The notes under the pieces: generated by a model
What the model saw: only the letters and a program-made list of their open reading frames with translations
Told to the model about the DNA's origin: nothing
Databases searched by the model: none
Shown: positions 8,427 to 16,477 of the stretch, one piece after another
Position numbering within the stretch: position 1 is the stretch's first letter
Layout: each line of letters begins with the position of its first letter
NCBI GenBank assembly: GCA_016235345.1
Contig: JACRLG010000001.1
Coordinates: 113,911 to 177,910 of the forward strand
Direction: 5' to 3'
DNA: 64,000 nucleotides
Source: Deltaproteobacteria bacterium
GTDB lineage: Bacteria; Desulfobacterota; Desulfobacteria; Desulfobacterales; Desulfatibacillaceae
Position numbers and translations under genes: made by a program

Positions 8427-8749
8427 AGCCTTATTCCCTCCCGGCGTACGTTCTGGAAGAAAGGAAGGTTGCAGTATAAGTATTCATCCTCCGAAACAAA
8501 GGCGCGGGAAAGGACCGCGTCGAAGTCTAGGCTGAGTGATGCAGTAAGTTCGCCGGTTTTTCGGATCATCTCACCATACTCGAAGGGTCCGTCCATCACG
8601 CATAACACGTCGATGTCCGATCCTGAATGCGAGTCCCCGCGCGCCCGCGACCCGAACAGGATAACGTTTTTCAGTTTTTCGCCGAAGATTGCGAAAAGTC
8701 CTTCCCGGTATTTGTCAAGAATCGCCTGGGCGTTTTTTGGTGGATTCAT
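8423..8749 (-). CDS. Minimal nucleotidyltransferase (MNT) partner of the HEPN protein
   Basis: A 108-residue nucleotidyltransferase domain with the core motif GSRARGDSHSGSDIDVL (residues 33-49), containing the two metal-binding aspartates, and a third acidic strand DFDAVL. Proteins of this size with this motif commonly sit next to HEPN genes and act as antitoxins, in some cases by adding nucleotides to the HEPN partner. The ATG at 8749 is chosen because GGGAGG lies six bases upstream; a longer version would begin inside a palindromic repeat. The gene overlaps the HEPN start by four bases. Confidence 0.87.
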   Translation of the reverse strand: MNPPKNAQAILDKYREGLFAIFGEKLKNVILFGSRARGDSHSGSDIDVLCVMDGPFEYGEMIRKTGELTASLSLDFDAVLSRAFVSEDEYLYCNLPFFQNVRREGIRL

Positions 8750-8770
8750 TCGAGCCTCCCTCATTTTTCC

Positions 8771-8796
8771 GCAGTTCGCGTTTTTATCCAGCCTTA
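8771..8796. repeat. Partial family A repeat, one arm only (copy 4)
   Basis: The sequence GCAGTTCGCGTTTTTATCCA matches the right arm end of copy 2 (ATTCGCGTTTTTATCCAGGC), but the matching second arm is missing. It overlaps the stop codon of the Nudix gene and precedes the ribosome site of the nucleotidyltransferase. It looks like a truncated remnant. Confidence 0.6.
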
Positions 8797-9267
8797 CCAT
8801 CCGCCCACCTTAACCGTTCCATCCCAGGCCAGATACTCCCGAAGCCTTCTGCGGGTGGCCGGGGAGACGGCCTTGTCGCTTATGGCCCGGTCCAGGGGGA
8901 AAAAAGCGCATCGCTCGATCTCAAGGCTTGGAAAACGCCTTCCGTTCATGGTGAAGTCCCGGCTTAAAAACAGGGCCACGTGATCGCTCTTTCCCTCTCC
9001 GAAGGCCGTGTACACGCCCATGAGGACCAGGGGATCGCCCAGGATCGCGCCTGCCTCCTCGCGGGTCTCGCGCCGGGCCGCATCCACGAGGGTCTCCAGC
9101 CTTTTAACCCCGCCGCCGGGAAAACACCAGTATTTCTGGTAGGTTGGCTTGACCAGCAAAACCGCGTCGTTTTTCACCGCACAGACCCGCACCCCCACGG
9201 TGAGCGGGCCGGTCACCTGCCAGTAAAGCCTTGCGGCCCTGTAAAAAAGAGTGTTGACGAGCTTCAT
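8794..9267 (-). CDS. Nudix hydrolase
   Basis: A 157-residue protein with a complete Nudix box, GGGVKRLETLVDAARRETRE followed by EAG (consensus GX5EX7REUXEEXGU), which binds the catalytic magnesium. Nudix enzymes cleave nucleoside diphosphates linked to another group; the true substrate is not readable from this motif. The preceding strand KYWCFPGGG and the late SLEIERCAFFPLD segment fit a typical housecleaning-type fold. Its position between a purine nucleoside phosphorylase and an MTA/SAH deaminase suggests a nucleotide salvage context, but that is inference. Confidence 0.88.
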   Translation of the reverse strand: MKLVNTLFYRAARLYWQVTGPLTVGVRVCAVKNDAVLLVKPTYQKYWCFPGGGVKRLETLVDAARRETREEAGAILGDPLVLMGVYTAFGEGKSDHVALFLSRDFTMNGRRFPSLEIERCAFFPLDRAISDKAVSPATRRRLREYLAWDGTVKVGGW

Positions 9268-9329
9268 GCTTCCAGTTTCCAGACCTTATGCAAAAAATAG
9301 GCAGAACAGTCAGGGGACTTCCGCTGCAA

Positions 9330-10163
9330 TTATTCCGCGCAAACCGCACGGGTTTCCAGAACCCTCTGAAAAAGGGAGGTAACCCTGGGGGCGGCCTGGC
9401 CAGCCACGGCGAGTATGTCCTTCAGGCTGGCGGAACTGGTCTTTCCGGGCGAGGTGGTGTTGGTTATCACCGCCACCCCAAGGACATCCATGCCCGCGTG
9501 GACGGCGGCTATGACCTCGTTCACCGTGGAAAAGCCCACTGCGTCGGCCCCGATGGTTGAAAGCCATCTTATTTCAGCCGGGGTTTCCAGGGAAGGCCCT
9601 TTCAGGCCCGCGTAAACGCCCTTTTTTACGCTAAGTCCAAGGCCCGCCCCCAGGGTAAGGGCCGTTTTCAGGAGGGCCGGGTCGTAGGCCGCGTTCATTT
9701 CGGGAAACCTTGGGCCCCAGTCATCCTCGTTCTTTCCGGCCAGGGGGTTTTCCCCGGTAAGGTTTATGTGATCGCTTATCAGCATGAGGTCCCCGGTTTC
9801 AAGGCCGGGATCGATTCCCCCAGCAGCGGTGGCGATGAAAAGGGTTTTCACCCCCATTGCCTGCATGACCCTTATGGGAAAGGCGACCTCGCGGGCCGAG
9901 TAGCCCTCGTAGAGGTGAAAGCGCCCCTGGAGGGCCATGACGGAGCGCCCGGCAATCTGGCCGAAAACAAGCCTGCCCTGGTGGCCCGCCACCGTGGAGA
10001 CAGGAAAATGCGGAATTTCGGAATAGGAGAAGGATGCGGTTTTTCCGCCCTCAGCCGCGTTTCCGAGGCCGGTGCCCGTGATGAGGCCGATTTCGGGCAG
10101 GGCGCTTATCCTTCCCGAAAGCCACCTGGAAACCTCGTGAACTGTCTCGACGTATCCGCTCAT
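9330..10163 (-). CDS. Purine nucleoside phosphorylase (trimeric, family 2)
   Basis: The 277-residue enzyme splits purine nucleosides with phosphate to free base and ribose-1-phosphate. Visible family features are the phosphate site GTGLGN, the HFPVSTVAGHQGRLVFG segment, GRFHLYEGY, and the late GADAVGFSTVNEVIAA region that normally forms the base pocket. In most family members the last motif reads VGMSTVPE; here Phe and Asn replace Met and Pro, which may change substrate choice (for example methylthioinosine or MTA versus inosine/guanosine). The start at 10163 has AGGAG eight bases upstream; a longer frame lacks one. It heads the minus-strand salvage group. Confidence 0.9.
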   Translation of the reverse strand: MSGYVETVHEVSRWLSGRISALPEIGLITGTGLGNAAEGGKTASFSYSEIPHFPVSTVAGHQGRLVFGQIAGRSVMALQGRFHLYEGYSAREVAFPIRVMQAMGVKTLFIATAAGGIDPGLETGDLMLISDHINLTGENPLAGKNEDDWGPRFPEMNAAYDPALLKTALTLGAGLGLSVKKGVYAGLKGPSLETPAEIRWLSTIGADAVGFSTVNEVIAAVHAGMDVLGVAVITNTTSPGKTSSASLKDILAVAGQAAPRVTSLFQRVLETRAVCAE

Positions 10164-10453
10164 GGCGCTTTCTCCTGCCTTGGAGTTTATTGAACAGACA
10201 TAATCCAAGGCGCGTTTCGCGTCAAGGCGGCGTTGGGCCGGGCCTCCCGTCCCACAGCCGAAATTGTTCATCCTCCCGAATTTTTATCTTTACAATCGCC
10301 CTTCGAGAGATTAATTTTTACTACTTATATCAAGCCGACCGGATGGAGGCGCATTCTTTGCGGTCGGCGGGCGCAATGCCGCCCCTTACGGTTTCCAGGC
10401 TTACGAGATCGAAACCCCATCCTGCTCAAAAACCCTCCAGCCACGAGGTGACC

Positions 10454-10816
10454 ATGAAAAAAAGAGACCTCGAAGAATTCAGGAACCTTTTGAACGCCCA
10501 GCTTCAGGATCTCCTGAGCCAGGCCGGCGACACCGTTTCCGGCATGTCGACCCAGAAGGAGAGCTTCCCCGACCCCACCGACCGCGCCTCGGCTGAGACC
10601 GACCGCAATTTCATGCTGCGCATAAGGGACCGGGAAAGTAAGCTCATCAAGAAGGTGAAAAAGGCCCTGGAACGCATTGACAACGGGACCTTCGGACTCT
10701 GCGAGGAGTGCGGCGAGGATATAAGCCTGGCGCGCCTTAGGGCCCGCCCGGTCACCACCCAGTGCATCGAATGCAAGACCCGGCAGGAGGCCATGGAGAA
10801 GGCCCTTGGCGTTTGA
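10454..10816 (+). CDS. dksA: DksA/TraR-type RNA polymerase-binding transcription factor
   Basis: The 120-residue protein has the DksA layout: an N-terminal coiled coil with the tip motif DPTDRASAE (DxxDxA), which enters the polymerase secondary channel, and a C4 zinc finger CEECGEDISLARL...CIECK near residues 82-108. With ppGpp it would adjust rRNA and stress promoter activity. A purine-rich GAGGTG lies before the ATG at 10454. The gene overlaps the next one by 11 bases, so DksA and the PHP-RNase III fusion are probably co-translated. The 290-base divergent gap to the phosphorylase gene is AT-rich in its centre and likely holds promoters for both, but I could not pick one with confidence. Confidence 0.92.
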   Translation: MKKRDLEEFRNLLNAQLQDLLSQAGDTVSGMSTQKESFPDPTDRASAETDRNFMLRIRDRESKLIKKVKKALERIDNGTFGLCEECGEDISLARLRARPVTTQCIECKTRQEAMEKALGV

Positions 10817-12392
10817 AGAAGCGGTTGGCGGGATCGATCTCCACGTCCACTCAACGGCTTCCGACGGATCGTTTTCGCCTGCCGAAATCATGGGGATGGC
10901 GGCTGAAGCGGGCCTGCGCGCGGTGGCCCTCACGGACCACGACACCGTTTCGGGCGTTAGCGCGGTGTTGGCGGCGGGCGTCCCCGACTCGCTAATATTC
11001 GTTCCCGGTCTTGAGATATCGGTGGAGGTTCCGCATCCTTTTCCCGATTCAGGGGTTTTTCACCTTCTGGGCTATTTCATAGACCCCGATTCCCCCCGGC
11101 TGGGCGAGACCCTGGCCCGGCTGCGAAACGCCCGCCGGGAGCGCAACCCGAAAATTCTCGCACGCCTGAACGACCTTGGCGTAAACTTAAGCTACGACGA
11201 CGTGGCCCGCTTCGCCCCGGACGGGCAGGTGGGCCGTCCCCACTTCGCCCAGGCCCTGGTGAGCGCGGGAGCCGCCCTCGACTTTTCCGACGCTTTCAAA
11301 AAGTACCTTGCAAAGGGTTCGCCCGCCTACGTGTCCAAGTTCCGCCTTCCCGCAGACGAGGCCCTGGAGGCCGTCCTTGGGGCCGGGGGACTTGCCGTGC
11401 TGGCCCATCCCTCGTCTTTGGGAATGGACCCCTCAACCCTTGCGAGCTTCCTCCTTCACCTTAAGGGCCTGGGCCTTTCCGGGATCGAGGCCCTTTACCC
11501 CTCCCACAGCCCCGACTCCACCGAACGCTATATCTCTCTGGCCCGCGAGCTGGACCTTAGCGTAACCGGCGGAACCGACTTTCACGGCCTGGCCAAGCCG
11601 GACGTGGCCTTAGGCATCGGGCGCGGCGGGTTTTTCGTGCCCTTTTCCGCCTACGAGGAGCTTTTTGCCCGGCGTGGCCCCAGGGGCTTTGTAAGACCGC
11701 CCCACTCCCAGCTTGAGGCAAGGCTCGGGTACCGTTTCAACAGGCCGGAAATTCTCGCAGAGGCCCTTACCCACTCATCCCACCTTGGCGACGGCGCACC
11801 CTGCGGCACCCGCGACAACCAGCGCCTGGAGTTTCTGGGCGACGCGGTGCTTGGCCTGTGCGTGGCCATGCTTCTCATGGAGCGCCTGCCGGAGGCCGAC
11901 GAGGGCCAGCTAACCCGCATGAGGGCCGCCCTGGTCTCGGAAAAGGCCCTTGCAGACCTTGCCCGCTCCCTGGAGCTAGGCCCGCACATAGTGCTTTCGA
12001 GAGGTGAGGCCGGGGCCAGGGGCTACGACAAGAACGGCATTCTGGCCGACTGCTTCGAGGCCGTCACAGGGGCCATGTTCCAGGACGGCGGGGCCGATGC
12101 ATGCCAGGCCTTCGTCAACGAGTTCTTTTCACCCCTGGTCCCGGAAAACGGCCACTCCTGCCAGGCCGACCACAAGACCAGGCTCCAGGAAGTGAGCCAG
12201 CGGCTTTTTTCCGGCTCGCCCAGGTACGAGGACGTGGCGTCCTCAGGGCCAAGCCACAACCGCACTTTTGTCATGAGGGTCAACCTGCCCAACGGCATTT
12301 CCGCCCTGGGAACCGGGCGGAGCAAGAAGGCCGCCGAGCAGAACGCCGCAAAAAGCGTCCTTTCCCTGATGGAAAAACTGGGCGAATCCTGA
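10806..12392 (+). CDS. PHP phosphoesterase - RNase III fusion protein
   Basis: One uninterrupted 528-residue frame contains two enzymes. Residues about 10-290 are a PHP domain with its metal ligands: DLHVHSTASDG, ALTDHD, PGLEIS, GRPHFAQAL, LAHPSS and GGTDFHG, as in TrpH/YciV (RNase AM), a 5'-3' exonuclease or 3',5'-bisphosphate nucleotidase. Residues about 302-450 are RNase III, with RLEFLGDAVLG and ADCFEAVTGAMFQDGG carrying all four catalytic acids; residues 457-526 are a dsRNA-binding domain. RNase III makes the first cuts in pre-rRNA and RNase AM trims rRNA 5' ends, so a combined rRNA-processing enzyme is plausible. The first possible start is TTG inside dksA; no ATG is near, so the start is uncertain. 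No separate rnc is seen. Confidence 0.9.
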   Translation: MAFEEAVGGIDLHVHSTASDGSFSPAEIMGMAAEAGLRAVALTDHDTVSGVSAVLAAGVPDSLIFVPGLEISVEVPHPFPDSGVFHLLGYFIDPDSPRLGETLARLRNARRERNPKILARLNDLGVNLSYDDVARFAPDGQVGRPHFAQALVSAGAALDFSDAFKKYLAKGSPAYVSKFRLPADEALEAVLGAGGLAVLAHPSSLGMDPSTLASFLLHLKGLGLSGIEALYPSHSPDSTERYISLARELDLSVTGGTDFHGLAKPDVALGIGRGGFFVPFSAYEELFARRGPRGFVRPPHSQLEARLGYRFNRPEILAEALTHSSHLGDGAPCGTRDNQRLEFLGDAVLGLCVAMLLMERLPEADEGQLTRMRAALVSEKALADLARSLELGPHIVLSRGEAGARGYDKNGILADCFEAVTGAMFQDGGADACQAFVNEFFSPLVPENGHSCQADHKTRLQEVSQRLFSGSPRYEDVASSGPSHNRTFVMRVNLPNGISALGTGRSKKAAEQNAAKSVLSLMEKLGES

Positions 12393-12560
12393 CAGGGCGG
12401 GCACAAGCGCGAACTGCGTGCGCCAGCACGTCGCCTCGTGGCTTGGTCACGTACAAAAATCCTGATTTAGCCCAAGAACTCTGCGATTTCTTGGGCGGGT
12501 GCGCTCCCTCCTTTTCAGCTCGCCAACCTTAGCATTTCATCGCTCTCAACCCGCCCTGTC
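12391..12560. repeat. Palindromic intergenic repeat, family A copy 5 (with extra apical hairpin)
   Basis: The outer arms GACAGGGCGGG and CCCGCCCTGTC are perfect complements but unrelated to the outer arms of the other copies. Inside are the cores GCGAACTGC and TTAGCATTTCATCG and the same GCCCAAGAA/TTCTTGGGC apical hairpin as copy 3. It begins at the stop codon of the fusion gene. Confidence 0.8.
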
Positions 12561-12752
12561 CGCGCCGGTAGGGGGAGAGGGATGAAATGCAAACCAAGTC
12601 TTTGGTGAAGGGATAGGGAACGTGGGTGGCCCCGGCAACCTGCCGGGGTGTGAAGCACAAGAGGGGCGGCCCGGCAGGCTGTGAGACAGTCATTATGGCA
12701 TCCTGCCTCTGCCGCACAGGCTGGCCGATTTTTCAGCAACCGGACAAACCCA
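12561..12752. other. Structured GC-rich leader with no gene recognised
   Basis: The stretch contains the perfect hairpin CCCCGGCAACCTGCCGGGG (12633-12651) and further complementary blocks GGCAGG/CCTGCC. It lies directly upstream of a radical SAM gene that lacks an obvious ribosome site. It does not match a cobalamin, TPP or SAM riboswitch pattern that I can recognise. Confidence 0.45.
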
Positions 12753-13799
12753 ATGCATTCAGCATCAAAAAAGGCCCGCCCCTTCATCGCTCCGGTCTTC
12801 CTGCCCCAGGAGGGCTGCCCCCACCGCTGCATTTTCTGCGACCAGAAAGGCGCAACCGGAATTACCCAGGCCCCGCCGCTCACCCCTTCGGGGGTCCGGG
12901 AGGCGGTGGAGGGCTTTCTGCCCTTCTGCGGCCCGGACCGGGGCAAAATCGAGATAGCCTTTTACGGCGGCAATTTTCTGGGCCTCGCGCCCGAAAGGGC
13001 CGAAGAGCTTCTGGCCGAGGCCGCCCGATACGTTTCTGAGGGCAGGGCCGACTGCATAAGGCTTTCCACCAGGCCGGACACCATTTCCGGCCAGAGCCTC
13101 GACCTTTGCGAAAAATACCCCGTGGCCGTGATTGAGGTGGGCGTACAGAGCATGGACGACGCCGTGCTTTCGGCCTGCAACCGGGGCCACTCGGCTGATT
13201 GCGCGCGAATCGCGGTGCAAAAGATCAAGGCGCGGGGCATTGGCGTGGGCGTCCACCTCATGGTGGGGCTTCCGGGCGAAACGGCGGATTCCCTGGCCGC
13301 CACGGCCAGGGCGGTGGCCGAAATGGCCCCGGATTTCGTGCGGATACATCCCACCCTGGTGGTTTCCGAAAGCCCCCTGGAAAAAATCTGGAGGACAGGC
13401 GGGTACAGGACCCTGAGCCTTGAACAGGCCGTGGCGCGCACCCTTATTGTTTACGAGGTGATGGAAGGGGCCGGGATAAAGGTGGCCCGCATGGGCCTTT
13501 TCACCCCCCAGGGCCAGGCTTGCGAGTCGATCCTGGCGGGCCCTGTCCACCCGGCCTTCGGGCACTTGGTGCAAAGCGAGAGCTTCCGCAAAAAAGCCGC
13601 CGCCCTCCTTGCGGCCCAAAATTCAAGGGGCCAAAAGCCGTCCTTCGGGGTCAATCCCAAAAGCGTGTCGCGGTTCCGGGGCATGAACAACGACAACGTG
13701 AGAAGGCTTTGCCTCGAATTCGGGCTTCTCGGCATGGATGTCGTCCCCGACCCCGCCCTTGAGCTTTCGGAGTTGGTTCTGATCGCTTATCCCACCTGA
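12753..13799 (+). CDS. Radical SAM protein, Elp3-like
   Basis: The 348-residue protein carries the radical SAM cluster motif C22-PHR-C26-IF-C29, the glycine-rich SAM strand AFYGGNFLG, and the IEVGVQSMDDAVL segment typical of the Elp3/HemN-like radical SAM group. It lacks the acetyltransferase half of true Elp3. In other bacteria similar genes lie beside rnc, and here it follows the RNase III fusion, which supports a conserved but undefined role, perhaps in RNA modification. The ATG at 12753 is chosen by the position of the first conserved strand (FIAPVFLPQEGCP); a GTG 72 bases earlier is possible. No clear ribosome site is present for either. Confidence 0.82.
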   Translation: MHSASKKARPFIAPVFLPQEGCPHRCIFCDQKGATGITQAPPLTPSGVREAVEGFLPFCGPDRGKIEIAFYGGNFLGLAPERAEELLAEAARYVSEGRADCIRLSTRPDTISGQSLDLCEKYPVAVIEVGVQSMDDAVLSACNRGHSADCARIAVQKIKARGIGVGVHLMVGLPGETADSLAATARAVAEMAPDFVRIHPTLVVSESPLEKIWRTGGYRTLSLEQAVARTLIVYEVMEGAGIKVARMGLFTPQGQACESILAGPVHPAFGHLVQSESFRKKAAALLAAQNSRGQKPSFGVNPKSVSRFRGMNNDNVRRLCLEFGLLGMDVVPDPALELSELVLIAYPT

Positions 13800-13850
13800 T
13801 GGAAGTAGCCGGTTTCACAGGCCCAACCCCTGTTTGCCCTTGTTGTTCTC

Positions 13851-13879
13851 TTGTTTTTTATGGAAACACCTGTTATGAT
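13851..13879 (+). promoter_or_regulatory. Possible sigma-70 promoter
   Basis: TTGTTT, a 17-base spacer, then TATGAT. It is 81 bases before the GTG start of the second radical SAM gene and in the only AT-rich part of the gap. Confidence 0.4.
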
Positions 13880-13960
13880 GACGCTTCGGATTGAAATGCG
13901 CCTTGGCGGCCTGTAAGGGTGAAAAGTCCATAAACACAGGGCTCAGCAGGGGATTTTTCC

Positions 13961-14887
13961 GTGTCCTACCGTTATCTGTTCGGTCCGGTCCCGTCCCGGA
14001 GGCTTGGGTTGTCACTGGGAGTGGACCTTCTGCCGCCCAAAACGTGCAGCCTAAACTGTGTTTACTGCGAGTGCGGCGGAACCACGCACCTTGCCATAAG
14101 GCGCGGCGAGCTGGTTCCGGTGGCGGACGTCTGCGCCGAGCTTTCGAGCCGGCTTTACGAGTCCCCCCTTCCCGACTGGGTCACCTTTGCCGGGTCCGGG
14201 GAGCCCACCCTGCACACGGGCCTTGGGGACGTGGCCGACCACATCAAAAAAATCGCGCCCGATCGCCGTATAGCCGTTCTCACCAACGGCACCCTGATGG
14301 ATGACCCGTCGGTGAGGGCCGCCTGCAAAAAGGCCGACCTGGTGGCCGTATCGGTGGATGCGGCAAGCCCGGAGGCCTTTTCTTTGATCAACAGGCCCCA
14401 TCCCGGCCTGGACCTTGCCCGGATATTTTCGGGAATCGAGACTTTCCGGCGGGAATATGCAGGCATTCTGTGGGCCGAGGTCTTTCTGGTTCCGGGAATC
14501 AACGATTCCGACGAAGAGCTTCTACTCATCAGGGACGCGCTTTTTCGGATCGCGCCAGATGAAATCCAGGTGAACTGCCTGGACAGGCCGGGCGCGGAAG
14601 ACTGGGTGGGCCGCCCTTCGGAGGAAGGCCTTGCCCGCGCAGCCGGAATATTGAACGCGAAGATGATAGGCAGGGCCAGGGGCAGGGCGGACAACCCTCC
14701 GAAGGCCGCCGATCCCACGGCCCTGATACTGGAGGCCGCAAAAAGGCGTCCCCTCACAGAAGACGACGTAAGCCGGGTCATCTCAGCCTCTGTCCAAGAC
14801 TCCGGCCTGCTTCTGGAAGGCTTGGTGAAAAAGGGGCTCCTGGTGGCCAAAAAAGGGGAGCGCGGCGTTTTTTACGGCGTGTCCTGA
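13961..14887 (+). CDS. Radical SAM protein of the wyosine-synthase-like COG0731 group
   Basis: This 308-residue protein has the cluster motif C29-SLN-C33-VY-C36 and the group's N-terminal signature FGPVPSRRLGLSLGVDL. The SAM-binding FAGSGEPTLH strand and a VLTNGTLM strand follow. Relatives are annotated as radical SAM proteins similar to tRNA wyosine enzymes, but a wyosine function is not expected in bacteria and the real substrate is unknown. The last 80 residues (from about ALILEAAKRRPLTEDDV) look like a small winged-helix module. The start is GTG with AGGGG nine bases upstream. Confidence 0.83.
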   Translation: MSYRYLFGPVPSRRLGLSLGVDLLPPKTCSLNCVYCECGGTTHLAIRRGELVPVADVCAELSSRLYESPLPDWVTFAGSGEPTLHTGLGDVADHIKKIAPDRRIAVLTNGTLMDDPSVRAACKKADLVAVSVDAASPEAFSLINRPHPGLDLARIFSGIETFRREYAGILWAEVFLVPGINDSDEELLLIRDALFRIAPDEIQVNCLDRPGAEDWVGRPSEEGLARAAGILNAKMIGRARGRADNPPKAADPTALILEAAKRRPLTEDDVSRVISASVQDSGLLLEGLVKKGLLVAKKGERGVFYGVS

Positions 14888-14988
14888 GGCGCAGCCGTAC
14901 AGATTTGAGGATTGTCCTCGCAGGCCGAGGCCAGTTTTGAAGCCAACGGGCGTATCGAACCTTCGCCCATCAACCAAGGAGGCCCCCA

Positions 14989-16200
14989 ATGGCGATATGG
15001 CTCTGGGAAGGCAAGAACCGGAAGAACGAGAACCAGAAGGGGCAGATCGACGCGCCGGACGAGGCCGCAGTACGGGTCCACCTGCGCAGGATGAGCATTA
15101 CCCCGTCCAAGATCAAGAAAAAGCCCAAGGACATTTTTGAAAACATCGCGATGTTTCAGCCGAAGGTCAGCCAGACCGACGTCATCATCTTCGCGCGCCA
15201 GTTTTCCACAATGATCGACGCCGGCCTTCCCCTGATACAGTGCCTGGACATTCTTCAGAACCAGCAGGAAAACAAGACCTTTAAAAGGATCCTGGTGGAT
15301 ATTAAAAACTCCGTGGAAAGCGGCTCCACCCTGGCCGACACCTTAAGGAAGTATCCCAAGCTCTTTGACGACCTTTTCGTGAACATGGTGGCCGCAGGCG
15401 AAATCGGCGGTATTCTGGACACCATTCTCCAGCGCCTTGCCGCCTACATGGAAAAGGCGGCGGAATTGAAGGCCCGCGTCAAGGGCGCAATGACCTACCC
15501 CATCATCGTTCTTTGCGTCGCCGCCCTGGTGGTCGGCGTCATCCTGGTGTTCGTCATCCCGGTTTTCGAGAAGATGTTCGCCGATTTCGGCAGCGCCCTT
15601 CCTGTGCCAACCCAGATCGTCGTGGCCATGTCCAATTTCGTCAAGACAAACGTGCCTTTCATGATAGGCGGGCTCTTCGTGACGGGCTACGCGTTCAGAA
15701 GATTCCGGGGCACCAAGAAGGGCCAGCGCATCACCGACGAGCTGCTCCTCAAATCCCCGGTCTTCGGCTCCCTTCTGCGTAAGACCGCCGTGGCCAAGTT
15801 CACCCGCACCATGGGCACCATGCTTTCCTCCGGCGTCTCCATTCTGGAGTCCCTTGAAATAGTGGCCAAGACCGCAGGCAACATGGTCATCGAGGCCGCC
15901 GTTTACAAGGTCCGCTCCGGCATCTCCGAGGGCCGCACCATGAGCGAGCCCCTGAGCGAAACCGGCGTGTTCCCCTCAATGGTGGTCCAGATGATCTCCG
16001 TCGGCGAGCAGACGGGCGCACTGGACTCCATGCTGGAAAAAATCGCGGATTTCTACGACAAGGAAGTGGATCAGGCAGTCGACAACCTGACAGCCATGAT
16101 CGAGCCCATAATGATGGTCTTTCTGGGTACGGTCATCGGCGGGCTCGTTGTCTCCATGTATCTTCCGATCTTCAAGATGGCGGGCGCAGTCGGGGGATAG
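14989..16200 (+). CDS. pilC: Type IV pilus inner-membrane platform protein
   Basis: The 403-residue protein is a PilC/GspF family member with two tandem T2SSF helical domains. The first contains FARQFSTMIDAGLPLIQCLDIL, split here by its hydrophobic core, and the second repeats the pattern as FTRTMGTMLSSGVSILESLE. Membrane segments lie near residues 170-195, 222-240 and 370-395. It anchors the pilus motor in the inner membrane. AGGAGG lies seven bases before the ATG. No pilB, pilT or pilD is next to it, but pilS follows 277 bases later after a palindromic repeat, so this is a partial pilus locus. Confidence 0.93.
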   Translation: MAIWLWEGKNRKNENQKGQIDAPDEAAVRVHLRRMSITPSKIKKKPKDIFENIAMFQPKVSQTDVIIFARQFSTMIDAGLPLIQCLDILQNQQENKTFKRILVDIKNSVESGSTLADTLRKYPKLFDDLFVNMVAAGEIGGILDTILQRLAAYMEKAAELKARVKGAMTYPIIVLCVAALVVGVILVFVIPVFEKMFADFGSALPVPTQIVVAMSNFVKTNVPFMIGGLFVTGYAFRRFRGTKKGQRITDELLLKSPVFGSLLRKTAVAKFTRTMGTMLSSGVSILESLEIVAKTAGNMVIEAAVYKVRSGISEGRTMSEPLSETGVFPSMVVQMISVGEQTGALDSMLEKIADFYDKEVDQAVDNLTAMIEPIMMVFLGTVIGGLVVSMYLPIFKMAGAVGG

Positions 16201-16323
16201 GACGCCCACAAGCGCGAACTGCTGTGTCAGGCTTCACGGAAAAGTCGGTCACGTACAAAAGCGTACGCTCCCTCCTTTTCCGTTCGCATTCCTTGCATTT
16301 CATCGCTTGTGACCGCCCTATCC
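16195..16323. repeat. Palindromic intergenic repeat, family A copy 6
   Basis: The ends GGATAGGACGCCCACAAGCG and CGCTTGTGACCGCCCTATCC are near-complementary. The cores are GCGAACTGCTGTGTCA and TTCCTTGCATTTCATCG, with apex ACGTACAAAAGCGTACG. It overlaps the stop codon of pilC. Confidence 0.85.
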
Positions 16324-16477
16324 TGGGCGGCTGATTGAGGATATCTTGTGATAAGCCTAACCCGTGCCCGGCCTGGACGGCGAGCGGATTAAAGCCGGGG
16401 CACTGTCTGGGGCTCATATGGCGTTTTTCGGGGGGATCGATGAAAGCCGCTGGAAAAGCTGAAAAACAACGGCTCTG

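Noticed and set aside
10272..10453. A defined promoter for dksA
   Set aside because: AT-rich candidates around 10265-10320 have -35/-10 spacings of 15 or poor matches, so none was called.
12595..12700. Cobalamin riboswitch
   Set aside because: No B12 box (AGCCAGGAGACCTGCC-like) is present; the GC-rich hairpin alone is not enough.
12765..13619. 284-codon minus-strand frame over the radical SAM gene
   Set aside because: It is antisense to a clear radical SAM protein and is rich in Gly, Arg and His as expected from a shadow frame.
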